From assembly GCA_050257395.1 (NCBI GenBank), contig JBLMWU010000099.1, forward strand, positions 1-11,220: DNA of 11,220 bases, read 5' to 3'. Both the position numbers and the translations under genes were made by a program. This document shows positions 5,942 to 11,220 of the stretch, in pieces. Under the pieces are notes generated by a model that was not told the origin of the DNA, ran no database searches, and saw nothing but the letters and a program-made list of their open reading frames with translations. Origin of the DNA: JAIRTY01 sp050257395. Its GTDB lineage: Bacteria > Actinomycetota > Actinomycetes > Streptosporangiales > Streptosporangiaceae. Each line of letters begins with the position of its first letter. Position 1 is the stretch's first letter.

Positions 5942-6781
5942 TCAGAAGCCCGGCTTCACCATGGACAGGTCGTAGCTGGAGCCCCAGTACCACTGGGTGG
6001 CCGAGGCGCCGGGCACGATGTGCGGCACACCGGTCGGGTCAGCGATCCACCAGCGGACGTGCGACTGCATCCAGCCCGGCAGCCCGCGCACGGCCGACTG
6101 GGCGGCCGGCCACTGCGAGATCATCGTGTAGATGCGGGCCAGGCTGTGGGGGTGCGCCTGCAGCCGGTGGAACGCCCAGCTCGCGGCCTGGGCCGGGGTG
6201 GCGTCACCAGGCTCCACGTCGAGCACCGAGGCCGAGTAGTTGTGGCCGGTGGTGTCGATCCAGAGCGCGTGGCCCAGGTGGCGGATCTGCGCGGGGGTGG
6301 TGGCGTAAGAGCCGGTCGAGTAGACCGCGGCCGCCTGGTGGGACGGGATGGACGACGGGGTGACCGAGTCGTACATCCGGTACGGCAGGGCCGGCTTGGC
6401 CGGCGCCTTGGGGGCCGCCTTGTGCCCGGCCTTGTGCCCGGCCTTGCTGGCCACCGTGACGGTCACGTGCGTGCCGTGGCCGGGGTGCGCCTGGGCCGGC
6501 TGCCCGGCCGTGTGCCCGGCGTGGGCCGGGGCGGCGGCGGCCGCGATGGTGCCGGCGGCCGGCTGGGCGGCGTGGTGGGTGGCCGGGGTGCTGGCCGATG
6601 CGCTCGCCACCGTGGCGGCGGTCACCAGGGCGGTGGCGGCGGTCGCAGCGGCGACCACGAACGTGCCGCGGGGGGGACGGCGGAGGCCGGCGGGGACATT
6701 GCGGAGTACGGAACGGGTTTCAGAAATGCGGGGGTGCAAGAATGAACCTTGGGTTGGGACGCGCGGGGGGCGCGCGTTCAC
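5942..6781 (-). CDS. Secreted protein with a GH25/DUF1906-like TIM-barrel domain
   Basis: The 279-residue product has a long, basic N-terminus, an Ala/Thr-rich export segment (about 40-63, ASASA likely at the cleavage site), and a His/Ala/Lys/Pro-rich linker (64-132) including AGHKAGHKA. The compact C-terminal domain (133-279) starts YRMYDSVTPSSIPSHQ, with LWIDTTG (173-179), LDVEPGD (187-193) and ATQWYWGSSYDLS near the end. The first strand's Asp138, the D-x-E motif (Asp188, Glu190) and the final QW..D block recall GH25-type lysozymes and DUF1906, so peptidoglycan or glycan binding or cleavage is possible but unproven. The GTG start is preceded by GGGTGATCA, which extends the anti-Shine-Dalgarno match; a TTG further in (L15) is an alternative start. 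The gene is convergent with the septum-formation pair. Confidence 0.7.
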   Translation of the reverse strand: MNARPPRVPTQGSFLHPRISETRSVLRNVPAGLRRPPRGTFVVAAATAATALVTAATVASASASTPATHHAAQPAAGTIAAAAAPAHAGHTAGQPAQAHPGHGTHVTVTVASKAGHKAGHKAAPKAPAKPALPYRMYDSVTPSSIPSHQAAAVYSTGSYATTPAQIRHLGHALWIDTTGHNYSASVLDVEPGDATPAQAASWAFHRLQAHPHSLARIYTMISQWPAAQSAVRGLPGWMQSHVRWWIADPTGVPHIVPGASATQWYWGSSYDLSMVKPGF

Positions 6782-6991
6782 TGATCACCCGGGGCACTGC
6801 CTGCGGTGGCGAAGCACCTGGCTTCGGCAGAGGCGCGCGATGTGACGCGGTTCAGGGCGACGCGTTACTTACTAAGGGGGCAACCATCGGACACGCCGGG
6901 TGCTGTTGACACCACCATGACAAATACCGAGCGGTGCTTGTGCCCGAAATCCGGACTTCAAACCTATGACGTAGATCACGTACTTTGAGAT

Positions 6992-7013
6992 AATTCGAAT
7001 ATTTACTCGAATT
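6992..7013. repeat. AATTCGA-N8-TCGAATT inverted repeat (candidate operator)
   Basis: Two perfect 7-bp arms (6992-6998 and 7007-7013) flank an AT-only-but-one spacer. The 22-bp dyad is in the AT-rich island about 210 bases upstream of the secreted-protein gene. Size and symmetry suit a dimeric regulator; none can be named. Confidence 0.55.
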
Positions 7014-7080
7014 CATGCTCTCAACTGCGCCGATTGATCGCACCCTGAGCGTCCGTTGATCCTATGACCAACTTCATATC

Positions 7081-7103
7081 GTGACCTAGCGGCCCTAGAT
7101 GAC
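7081..7103. repeat. Imperfect dyad GTGACCTAG-N5-CTAGATGAC
   Basis: Arms 7081-7089 and 7095-7103 match as an inverted repeat at 7 of 9 positions around a 5-base spacer. It lies just beyond the 3' end of the GntR gene. It may be a weak terminator or protein site, or chance. Confidence 0.3.
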
Positions 7104-7127
7104 TACTCTCAGTTATTGATTTTGGTC

Positions 7128-7898
7128 TCAAATGTGACCTGGGTCACCTGGCCGGCGGCCAGCCGGGCCGGTCACCGGCGCGGTCAGGAAGCCCCGCAGC
7201 AGCGCGCCGGTGCCGTCCAGATGCTCGGCCACCGCCTGCCGGGCGCCGTCCGGGTCGCCCGCCAGGATGGCGCTGGCGATCGCCGCGTGCTGGCTGGCGG
7301 TGTGGTCGATGTTGCGGCGCAGCACCGGGATGGCGTTGAGCAGGTCGTTCAGCCGCATGCGGGCATCGGCGCAGGCCGCGGTGAGCAGGCTGGAGCCGGT
7401 CAGCTCGGCGATCGACAGGTGAAAGAGCGTGTCCAGGCGCCGGTAGTCGCCGGGGCCGGCGGCGTTCACGGCGGCCAGCCGGGCCAGCAGCTCCTCGCGG
7501 GTGCGGGGGCCGCCCAGCCGGGCAAGCGCCTCTGCCGCGCCGGTCTCCACCGCCATCCGGAAGGTCAGCGCGTCGGTCAGCCTGCCTGCGTCCTCCCGCG
7601 CCAGCCGGGCCACCTCCGCCTCGCTGGGCGCTGGCGGCACGTAGGTGACGAACGTGCCGCCGAACCGGCCGCGCCGGGACTCGACGTACCCGGCTTTCTG
7701 CAGCTCGCCGATGGCGTCGCGCAGGGTGAGCCGGCTGATGCCCAGCCGGGCGGCCAGCTCGCGCTCGGCCGGGAACTTCCCGCCCGGGGCCACCATCCCG
7801 AGCTTGATCACTGTCAGCAGCCGCTCTACGGTCTCCTCGAACGCGTTCCCCGTGCGCACCGGGCCCAGCAGAGTGGTCAGCTCCTCAGCGGCTGTCAC
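7128..7898 (-). CDS. GntR-family (FadR/FCD subfamily) transcriptional regulator
   Basis: The 256-residue protein has an N-terminal GntR winged helix (about 18-86) with the hallmark GGKFPAERELAARLGISRLTLRDAIGEL and a FGGTFV wing. A helical FCD effector domain follows (about 105-235). Asp156, His160, His204 and His226 sit where FCD proteins usually bind a metal that helps hold a carboxylate ligand. The GTG start has GGAGG 8 bases upstream. It is divergent from the permease, glutamyl ligase and aldehyde dehydrogenase operon, so it most likely controls that operon and itself in response to a pathway intermediate. Gene arrangement recalls the FadR-type regulator next to glnA4 in Streptomyces coelicolor, as I remember it. 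The ligand is unknown. The last 25 residues are Gly/Pro/Arg-rich and probably disordered. Confidence 0.93.
   Translation of the reverse strand: MTAAEELTTLLGPVRTGNAFEETVERLLTVIKLGMVAPGGKFPAERELAARLGISRLTLRDAIGELQKAGYVESRRGRFGGTFVTYVPPAPSEAEVARLAREDAGRLTDALTFRMAVETGAAEALARLGGPRTREELLARLAAVNAAGPGDYRRLDTLFHLSIAELTGSSLLTAACADARMRLNDLLNAIPVLRRNIDHTASQHAAIASAILAGDPDGARQAVAEHLDGTGALLRGFLTAPVTGPAGRRPGDPGHI
7134..7147. repeat. Palindrome GTGACC-TG-GGTCAC at the 3' end of the GntR gene
   Basis: Six-base perfect arms flank two bases, overlapping the last codons of the regulator. On the minus strand it can fold as a 5-bp stem and is followed by ATTTG, so it might contribute to termination; a protein site is equally possible. 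Confidence 0.4.
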
Positions 7899-8013
7899 CT
7901 CACCTGCCTCCGGTCAGCGCGCCCGATGGTTGCGTTGAGCTTACGGTCCGCCACCCGCCGCACCCCGGCAGACCCGGGCAGACCGGTGTTAACGGGAAGT
8001 TTTCCCACGGACC

Positions 8014-8019
8014 TTGACA
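8014..8019 (+). promoter_or_regulatory. -35 box candidate for the permease operon
   Basis: TTGACA is an exact -35 consensus, 115 bases before the permease start. At 17 bases spacing the -10 would be ATCAAT (8037-8042), which is weak and overlaps the inverted repeats. A weak -10 under an operator fits regulated expression, but the start point is inferred. Confidence 0.45.
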
Positions 8020-8034
8020 TGATCCGCACTGTAG

Positions 8035-8062
8035 CCATCAATGGTCTGTTAATAAACCATTG
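8035..8062. promoter_or_regulatory. Candidate operator for the divergent GntR regulator
   Basis: CAATGGT (8039-8045) and ACCATTG (8056-8062) are perfect 7-bp arms around a 10-base AT-rich spacer. A second dyad, CCAT-CA-ATGG (8035-8044), overlaps the left arm, giving three related half-sites. TGGT...ACCA half-sites are typical of FadR-subfamily operators, although the 10-base spacer is longer than usual. It lies between the divergent regulator and permease genes and could control both. Confidence 0.6.
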
Positions 8063-8120
8063 GGCACCGATGCCGCCCCGCAGGGGCCGTGGCTGGCATC
8101 AGCGACCTGGATCTGCGGAC

Positions 8121-8128
8121 GGAAGGAG
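8121..8128 (+). promoter_or_regulatory. Ribosome binding site deciding the permease start
   Basis: GGAAGGAG ends 5 bases before the GTG at 8134. It supports that start over the GTG at 8089 in the same frame, which has no purine-rich site before it. Confidence 0.75.
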
Positions 8129-8133
8129 CCCCC

Positions 8134-9669
8134 GTGGCCGTATCAGAGGGCGCGGGCCAGCTACAGCTCGACGAGGATGCCAAGCGCCTCCACGAGCTCG
8201 GCTATGCACAGGAACTTCGCCGGCGCATGTCCGGCTTCTCGAACTTCGCCGTCTCGTTCACGATCATCTCGATCCTGTCCGGCTGCCTGACCCTCTACGG
8301 GTTCGGCATGAACACCGGCGGACCGGCGGTCATCGTCTGGGGCTGGCCGTTCGTCGGCATCATGACCCTGTTCGTGGGCCTGGCCATGGCGGAGGTCTGC
8401 TCCAGCTACCCCACCGCCGGCGGCCTGTACTACTGGGCGGCCAAGATCGCGCCGAAGAACGGGGCCGCCTGGTCCTGGTTCACCGGCTGGTTCAACTTCC
8501 TGGGCCAGGTCGCGGTGACGGCGGGCATCGACTTCGGGGCGGCGTTCTTCCTGACCGCCTTCCTGGACCTGCAGTGGGGCTTCGCGGCCACCCCCGGTCA
8601 CACGATCCTGGTCTACGGGCTCATCCTGCTGCTGCACGGCGCCCTGAACCAGTTCGGGGTCCGGCTGGTCGCCCTGCTCAACGACATCAGCGTGTGGTGG
8701 CACATCGTCGGCGTGCTGATCATCGTCGGGGTGCTGGCGTTCGCGCCGTCGCACCACCAGTCCGCGGGCTTCGTCTTCGGCCACATCGTGAACAACACCG
8801 GCTTCAGCAGCACGTTCTACGTGATCCTGATCGGCCTGCTGCTCGCCCAGTACACGTTCACCGGCTATGACGCCTCCGCGCACATGACCGAGGAGACCCA
8901 CAACGCGGCCCGCAGCGGCCCGCGCGGCATCGTCATGTCGATCGTGGTCTCGCTGATCGCCGGCTGGGTGCTGCTGATCGGCGTCACCTTCGCGATCCAG
9001 AACTACAAGGGGGAGCTCGGCTCGGCGACCGGGGTGCCGCCCGCGCAGATCTTCATCGACGCGGTCGGCAGCACCGGCGGCAAGCTGCTGCTGCTGATCG
9101 CGGTCGGCGCCCAGCTGTTCTGCGGCATGTCCTCGGTCACCGCCAACTCCCGGATGATCTACGCGTTCTCCCGGGACGGCGCGCTGCCCGGCTCGCGCTT
9201 CTGGCACCGGGTCAACCACCGGACCAGGACGCCCACCAACGCGATCTGGCTGGCCGCCGGCTTCGCGTTCATCCTGGGCCTGCCCTACCTGTGGAACTAT
9301 GCCGCCTACGCCGCGGTCACCTCGATCGCGGTGATCGGCCTGTACATCGCCTACGTGATGCCGACCTTCCTGCGGCTGCGGCGGGGCGAGCACTTCCAGC
9401 GCGGCCCGTGGCACCTGGGCCGGTGGAGCCACCCGGTCGGCTGGATCGCCGTGGTCTGGGTGGGGATCATCACGATCCTGTTCCTGCTGCCGCAGGCGTC
9501 CCCGATCACCGTGGGCAACTTCAACTACACCGTGGTTGCGGTCGCGGTGGTGCTCGGGTTCGCTGGGATCTACTGGCTGGTGTCGGCCCGCAAGTGGTTC
9601 ACCGGGCCGAAGGTGCAGGGCACCGCCGAGGAACTGGCCGCCATCGAGCGGGAACTGACCGAGATCTAG
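8134..9669 (+). CDS. APC-superfamily amino acid/amine permease
   Basis: The 511-residue protein is a 12-helix secondary transporter of the amino acid-polyamine-organocation superfamily, closest in look to the GABA/choline permease branch (ACT family). It starts with a cytoplasmic tail rich in acidic and basic residues; helix 1 begins FSNFAVSFTIISILSG, the broken-helix region that binds substrate amine and carboxylate. AMAEVCSSYPTAGGLYYW follows in helix 2-3, and ETHNAARSGPRGI and SRMIYAFSRDGALPGS are conserved cytoplasmic loops of the group. By context it should import the compound that the next gene glutamylates: ethanolamine, a polyamine or a related amine or amino acid. The substrate cannot be read from sequence. 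The gap to the ligase gene is 61 bases and holds a strong hairpin. Confidence 0.92.
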   Translation: MAVSEGAGQLQLDEDAKRLHELGYAQELRRRMSGFSNFAVSFTIISILSGCLTLYGFGMNTGGPAVIVWGWPFVGIMTLFVGLAMAEVCSSYPTAGGLYYWAAKIAPKNGAAWSWFTGWFNFLGQVAVTAGIDFGAAFFLTAFLDLQWGFAATPGHTILVYGLILLLHGALNQFGVRLVALLNDISVWWHIVGVLIIVGVLAFAPSHHQSAGFVFGHIVNNTGFSSTFYVILIGLLLAQYTFTGYDASAHMTEETHNAARSGPRGIVMSIVVSLIAGWVLLIGVTFAIQNYKGELGSATGVPPAQIFIDAVGSTGGKLLLLIAVGAQLFCGMSSVTANSRMIYAFSRDGALPGSRFWHRVNHRTRTPTNAIWLAAGFAFILGLPYLWNYAAYAAVTSIAVIGLYIAYVMPTFLRLRRGEHFQRGPWHLGRWSHPVGWIAVVWVGIITILFLLPQASPITVGNFNYTVVAVAVVLGFAGIYWLVSARKWFTGPKVQGTAEELAAIERELTEI

Positions 9670-9674
9670 GAAGT

Positions 9675-9705
9675 GTGGCTGCCGGGGCCACGCCCCGGCA
9701 GCCAC
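9675..9705 (+). other. 14-bp intercistronic hairpin between permease and glutamyl ligase genes
   Basis: GTGGCTGCCGGGGC (9675-9688) pairs perfectly with 9692-9705 around a 3-base loop CAC, 5 bases after the permease stop. No T tract follows, and the next gene starts 25 bases later. It could be a partial terminator or a barrier to 3' exonucleases that sets the ratio of the two products. Confidence 0.75.
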
Positions 9706-9730
9706 CCGAGGCAGAAAGAAGGCCGCCACC

Positions 9731-11110
9731 GTGGCCCAGACCGGCTCCGCCGGGCGACGCGGCATGCTCACGCTCGACCAGCTCCGGCTGCTGGTGGCCG
9801 AGGGCACGATCGACACGGTCGTGCTCGCGTTCACCGACATGCAGGGCCGGCTGCAGGGCAAGCGCCTGTCCGCCGAGTTCTTCCTCGACGAGGTGGTCGA
9901 GAACCACGCCGAGGGCTGCAACTACCTGCTCGCCGTGGACGTCGAGATGAACACCGTCGACGGGTACGCGATGTCGTCCTGGGAGCGCGGGTACGGCGAC
10001 TTCGTCCTGGTACCGGACTTCCGCACGCTGCGGATGGTGCCGTGGCACGAAGGCACCGCCCTGCTCCTGGCCGACCTGGCGTGGGAGGACGGCAGCCCGG
10101 TGGTCGCCTCGCCCCGGCAGATCCTCAGGGCCCAGACGGACCGGCTGGCGGCCCGCGGCTGGACCGCCTACGTCGGCACCGAGCTGGAGTTCGTGGTCTT
10201 CAACGAGTCCTACGAGCAGGCGCAGGCCCAGGGCTTCCGCGACCTGACCCCGGCGAACCAGTACAACATCGACTACTCCATCCTGGGCACCTCGCGGGTG
10301 GAGCCGCTGCTGCGCAAGGTCCGGCTCGGCATGGCCGGCGCTGGCCTGTACGTCGAGTCGTCCAAGGGTGAGTGCAACCTCGGCCAGCACGAGATCGCGT
10401 TCCGCTACGCCGAGGCGGTCACCACCTGCGACAACCACTCGATTTACAAGACCGGCGCCAAGGAGATAGCCGCGGCGGACGGCATGAGCATCACGTTCAT
10501 GGCCAAGCCGAACGTGCGGGAGGGCAACTCCTGCCACATCCACCTGTCCCTGCGCGACCAGGCGGGCAGCCCGGTGATGGCCGGTGACGGGCAGCACGGC
10601 CTGTCCCCCGTTGGCGAGCACTTCCTGGCCGGCCAGCTGGCGGCGCTGCGCGAGCTGACGCTCTTCCACGCGCCCAACATCAACTCCTACAAGCGGTACG
10701 TGGCGGGCAGCTTCGCGCCGACCGCGATCCGCTGGGGGGTGGACAACCGGACCTGCTCCTACCGCCTGGTCGGGCACGGCCAGTCGCTGCGGGCCGAGAA
10801 CCGGGTGCCCGGCGGCGACGTCAACCCCTACCTCGCGGTCGCCGCGATGATCGCGGGCGGGCTGGACGGCATCGAGAAGGAGCTGCCGCTCGAGCCGGCC
10901 TTCGGGGGCAACGCCTACGCCGATCCGGGGCCCCGGGTGCCGTCCACCCTCCGGGAGGCGCTGGAGGCATGGCAGAAGAGCGAGCTCGCGCGGGAGGCGT
11001 TCGGCAACGAGGTGGTCGAGCACTACGCCAACCACGCCCGGGTGGAGCTGGCCGCGTTCGACGCCGCGGTCACCGACTGGGAGCTGCAGCGCAGCTTCGA
11101 GCGGCTGTAG
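9731..11110 (+). CDS. glnA4: GlnA4-type gamma-glutamyl ligase (glutamine synthetase-like)
   Basis: The 459-residue protein has the glutamine synthetase fold but reads as a member that joins glutamate to an amine. Metal- and ATP-site residues are present: Glu151 and Glu153 in GTELEF, Glu214 and Glu221 in GECNLGQHE, His269 in NSCHIHLSL, Arg322 in NSYKR, Arg340 in DNRT, Glu356 and Arg358 in RAENR. The ammonia-site Glu327 of true GS is replaced by Ser327 (AGSFAPT) and the FDGSS loop bearing Asp50 is absent, consistent with a larger amine substrate. The sequence resembles Streptomyces GlnA4, described as a gamma-glutamylethanolamide synthetase; GlnA3-like polyamine activity is the main alternative. 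The Tyr adenylylation motif is altered (NAYADPG). The GTG start has AAGAAGG 8 bases upstream. Permease before and aldehyde dehydrogenase after support a catabolic role. Confidence 0.9.
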   Translation: MAQTGSAGRRGMLTLDQLRLLVAEGTIDTVVLAFTDMQGRLQGKRLSAEFFLDEVVENHAEGCNYLLAVDVEMNTVDGYAMSSWERGYGDFVLVPDFRTLRMVPWHEGTALLLADLAWEDGSPVVASPRQILRAQTDRLAARGWTAYVGTELEFVVFNESYEQAQAQGFRDLTPANQYNIDYSILGTSRVEPLLRKVRLGMAGAGLYVESSKGECNLGQHEIAFRYAEAVTTCDNHSIYKTGAKEIAAADGMSITFMAKPNVREGNSCHIHLSLRDQAGSPVMAGDGQHGLSPVGEHFLAGQLAALRELTLFHAPNINSYKRYVAGSFAPTAIRWGVDNRTCSYRLVGHGQSLRAENRVPGGDVNPYLAVAAMIAGGLDGIEKELPLEPAFGGNAYADPGPRVPSTLREALEAWQKSELAREAFGNEVVEHYANHARVELAAFDAAVTDWELQRSFERL

Positions 11111-11120
11111 CCGCGGTCCT

Positions 11121-11139
11121 GCTGGTGCCGCGCACCAGC
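11121..11139 (+). other. 8-bp intercistronic hairpin after the glutamyl ligase gene
   Basis: GCTGGTGC (11121-11128) pairs perfectly with GCACCAGC (11132-11139) around CGC, 10 bases after the stop codon. There is no T tract and the aldehyde dehydrogenase gene starts 44 bases further on. Same arrangement as the hairpin at 9675-9705. Confidence 0.65.
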
Positions 11140-11183
11140 GCCATCTGCACAGGGAACGTATCGAACAGGGAGGCAGTATCCGC

Positions 11184-11220
11184 ATGTCCACGTTCACGGT
11201 GCTGAACCCGGCGACCGAGG
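11184..11220 (+). CDS. Aldehyde dehydrogenase (first 12 codons; continues past the right edge)
   Basis: The ATG at 11184 follows AGGGAGG (11167-11173) by 10 bases, a very strong ribosome binding site. The visible residues MSTFTVLNPATE match the usual N-terminus of NAD(P)-dependent aldehyde dehydrogenases, where VxNPATxE leads the first strand. In a gamma-glutamylation pathway such an enzyme would oxidise the gamma-glutamyl aldehyde to the acid. The identification rests on 12 residues and the context, so it is provisional. Confidence 0.7.
   Translation, partial: MSTFTVLNPATE

Larger units (their letters stand above)
6782..7127. other. AT-rich non-coding island between the gntR-type gene and the secreted-protein gene
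   Basis: No convincing gene is seen in these 346 bases. Counting 6961-7130 gives about 44% GC, far below the flanking genes. The island is downstream of the GntR regulator and upstream of the secreted-protein gene, both on the minus strand, so it should hold that gene's promoter. Minus-strand -10-like hexamers TAGGAT (7064-7059) and TAGGTT (6966-6961) occur without good -35 boxes. A small stem, CGAAGC-N5-GCTTCG (6810-6826), lies in the probable leader. Near repeats TGACGTA and TCACGTA lie at 6967-6982. Inverted repeats are listed separately. Confidence 0.7.

Noticed and set aside
6782..6960. c-di-AMP (ydaO-type) riboswitch ahead of the secreted-protein gene
   Set aside because: Actinobacterial wall-hydrolase genes often carry this element, so I looked for its conserved GGGUGAAUC-like and CAGCUAAC-like segments on the minus strand and did not find them in order.
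6806..7043. Two short open frames in the AT-rich island (plus strand 6806-6988, minus strand 6852-7043)
   Set aside because: Neither has a clear ribosome binding site, a codon pattern like the neighbours or a recognisable motif, and they overlap each other on opposite strands.
8070..8133. Upstream start for the permease at GTG 8089, or a small leader open frame from ATG 8070
   Set aside because: Neither has a purine-rich site in front, whereas GTG 8134 has GGAAGGAG at good spacing and gives the expected N-terminus.
8161..9921. Long minus-strand open frame antisense to the permease
   Set aside because: The plus strand encodes a complete 12-helix transporter; the antisense product is rich in Asp/Arg/Gln/Gly and looks like a shadow.
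9599..11197. Long minus-strand open frame antisense to the glutamyl ligase
   Set aside because: All GS active-site motifs are on the plus strand; the reverse product has no recognisable features.

Overview
The window is a very GC-rich, gene-dense stretch with GTG starts, strong purine-rich ribosome binding sites and actinobacterial protein families. These are a SufR-type regulator with sufB and sufD, paired DUF4190/septum-formation proteins, and a glutamine-synthetase-like gamma-glutamyl ligase beside a GntR regulator. A filamentous actinomycete is the best guess (Streptomyces-like or Streptosporangiales-like); the genus cannot be fixed from the sequence alone. I see no tRNA, rRNA, insertion sequence, phage gene or CRISPR array.

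Region 1 (1-2660, minus strand) is the promoter-proximal part of an iron-sulfur assembly (suf) operon: sufR, sufB, then the start of sufD, which runs off the left edge. The three genes are joined by 4-base ATGA and 1-base TGATG overlaps. A CACA-N7-TGTG palindrome just ahead of sufR is a good candidate for SufR's own operator. Region 2 (2661-3530, minus) is a rhomboid intramembrane protease with a Cys/His-rich N-terminal head. A 224-base divergent promoter region separates it from Region 3 (3755-5854, plus). Region 3 holds two tandem paralogues, each with a Trp/Pro-rich cytoplasmic head, two membrane helices and an outward-facing four-cysteine septum-formation domain. A 14-bp hairpin at 5897-5928 closes this unit and the convergent gene of Region 4 (5942-6781, minus), a secreted protein with a GH25-like fold signature.

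Region 5 (6782-7127) is an unusually AT-rich non-coding island (about 44% GC counted over 6961-7130) with inverted repeats.

Region 6 (7128-11220) is a small catabolic locus. A GntR/FCD regulator (minus) is divergent from a plus-strand operon of an APC-family amine or amino-acid permease, a GlnA4-type gamma-glutamyl ligase and an aldehyde dehydrogenase whose first 12 codons are inside the window. The logic fits import of an amine or amino alcohol, gamma-glutamylation, then oxidation, with the FCD regulator sensing a pathway metabolite and acting at an inverted repeat in the shared promoter. Both intercistronic gaps of this operon carry a GC-rich hairpin without a T tract.

The window is mostly well-known families. 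The points most worth follow-up are the candidate operators, the intercistronic hairpins, the tandem septum-formation pair and the AT-rich island.
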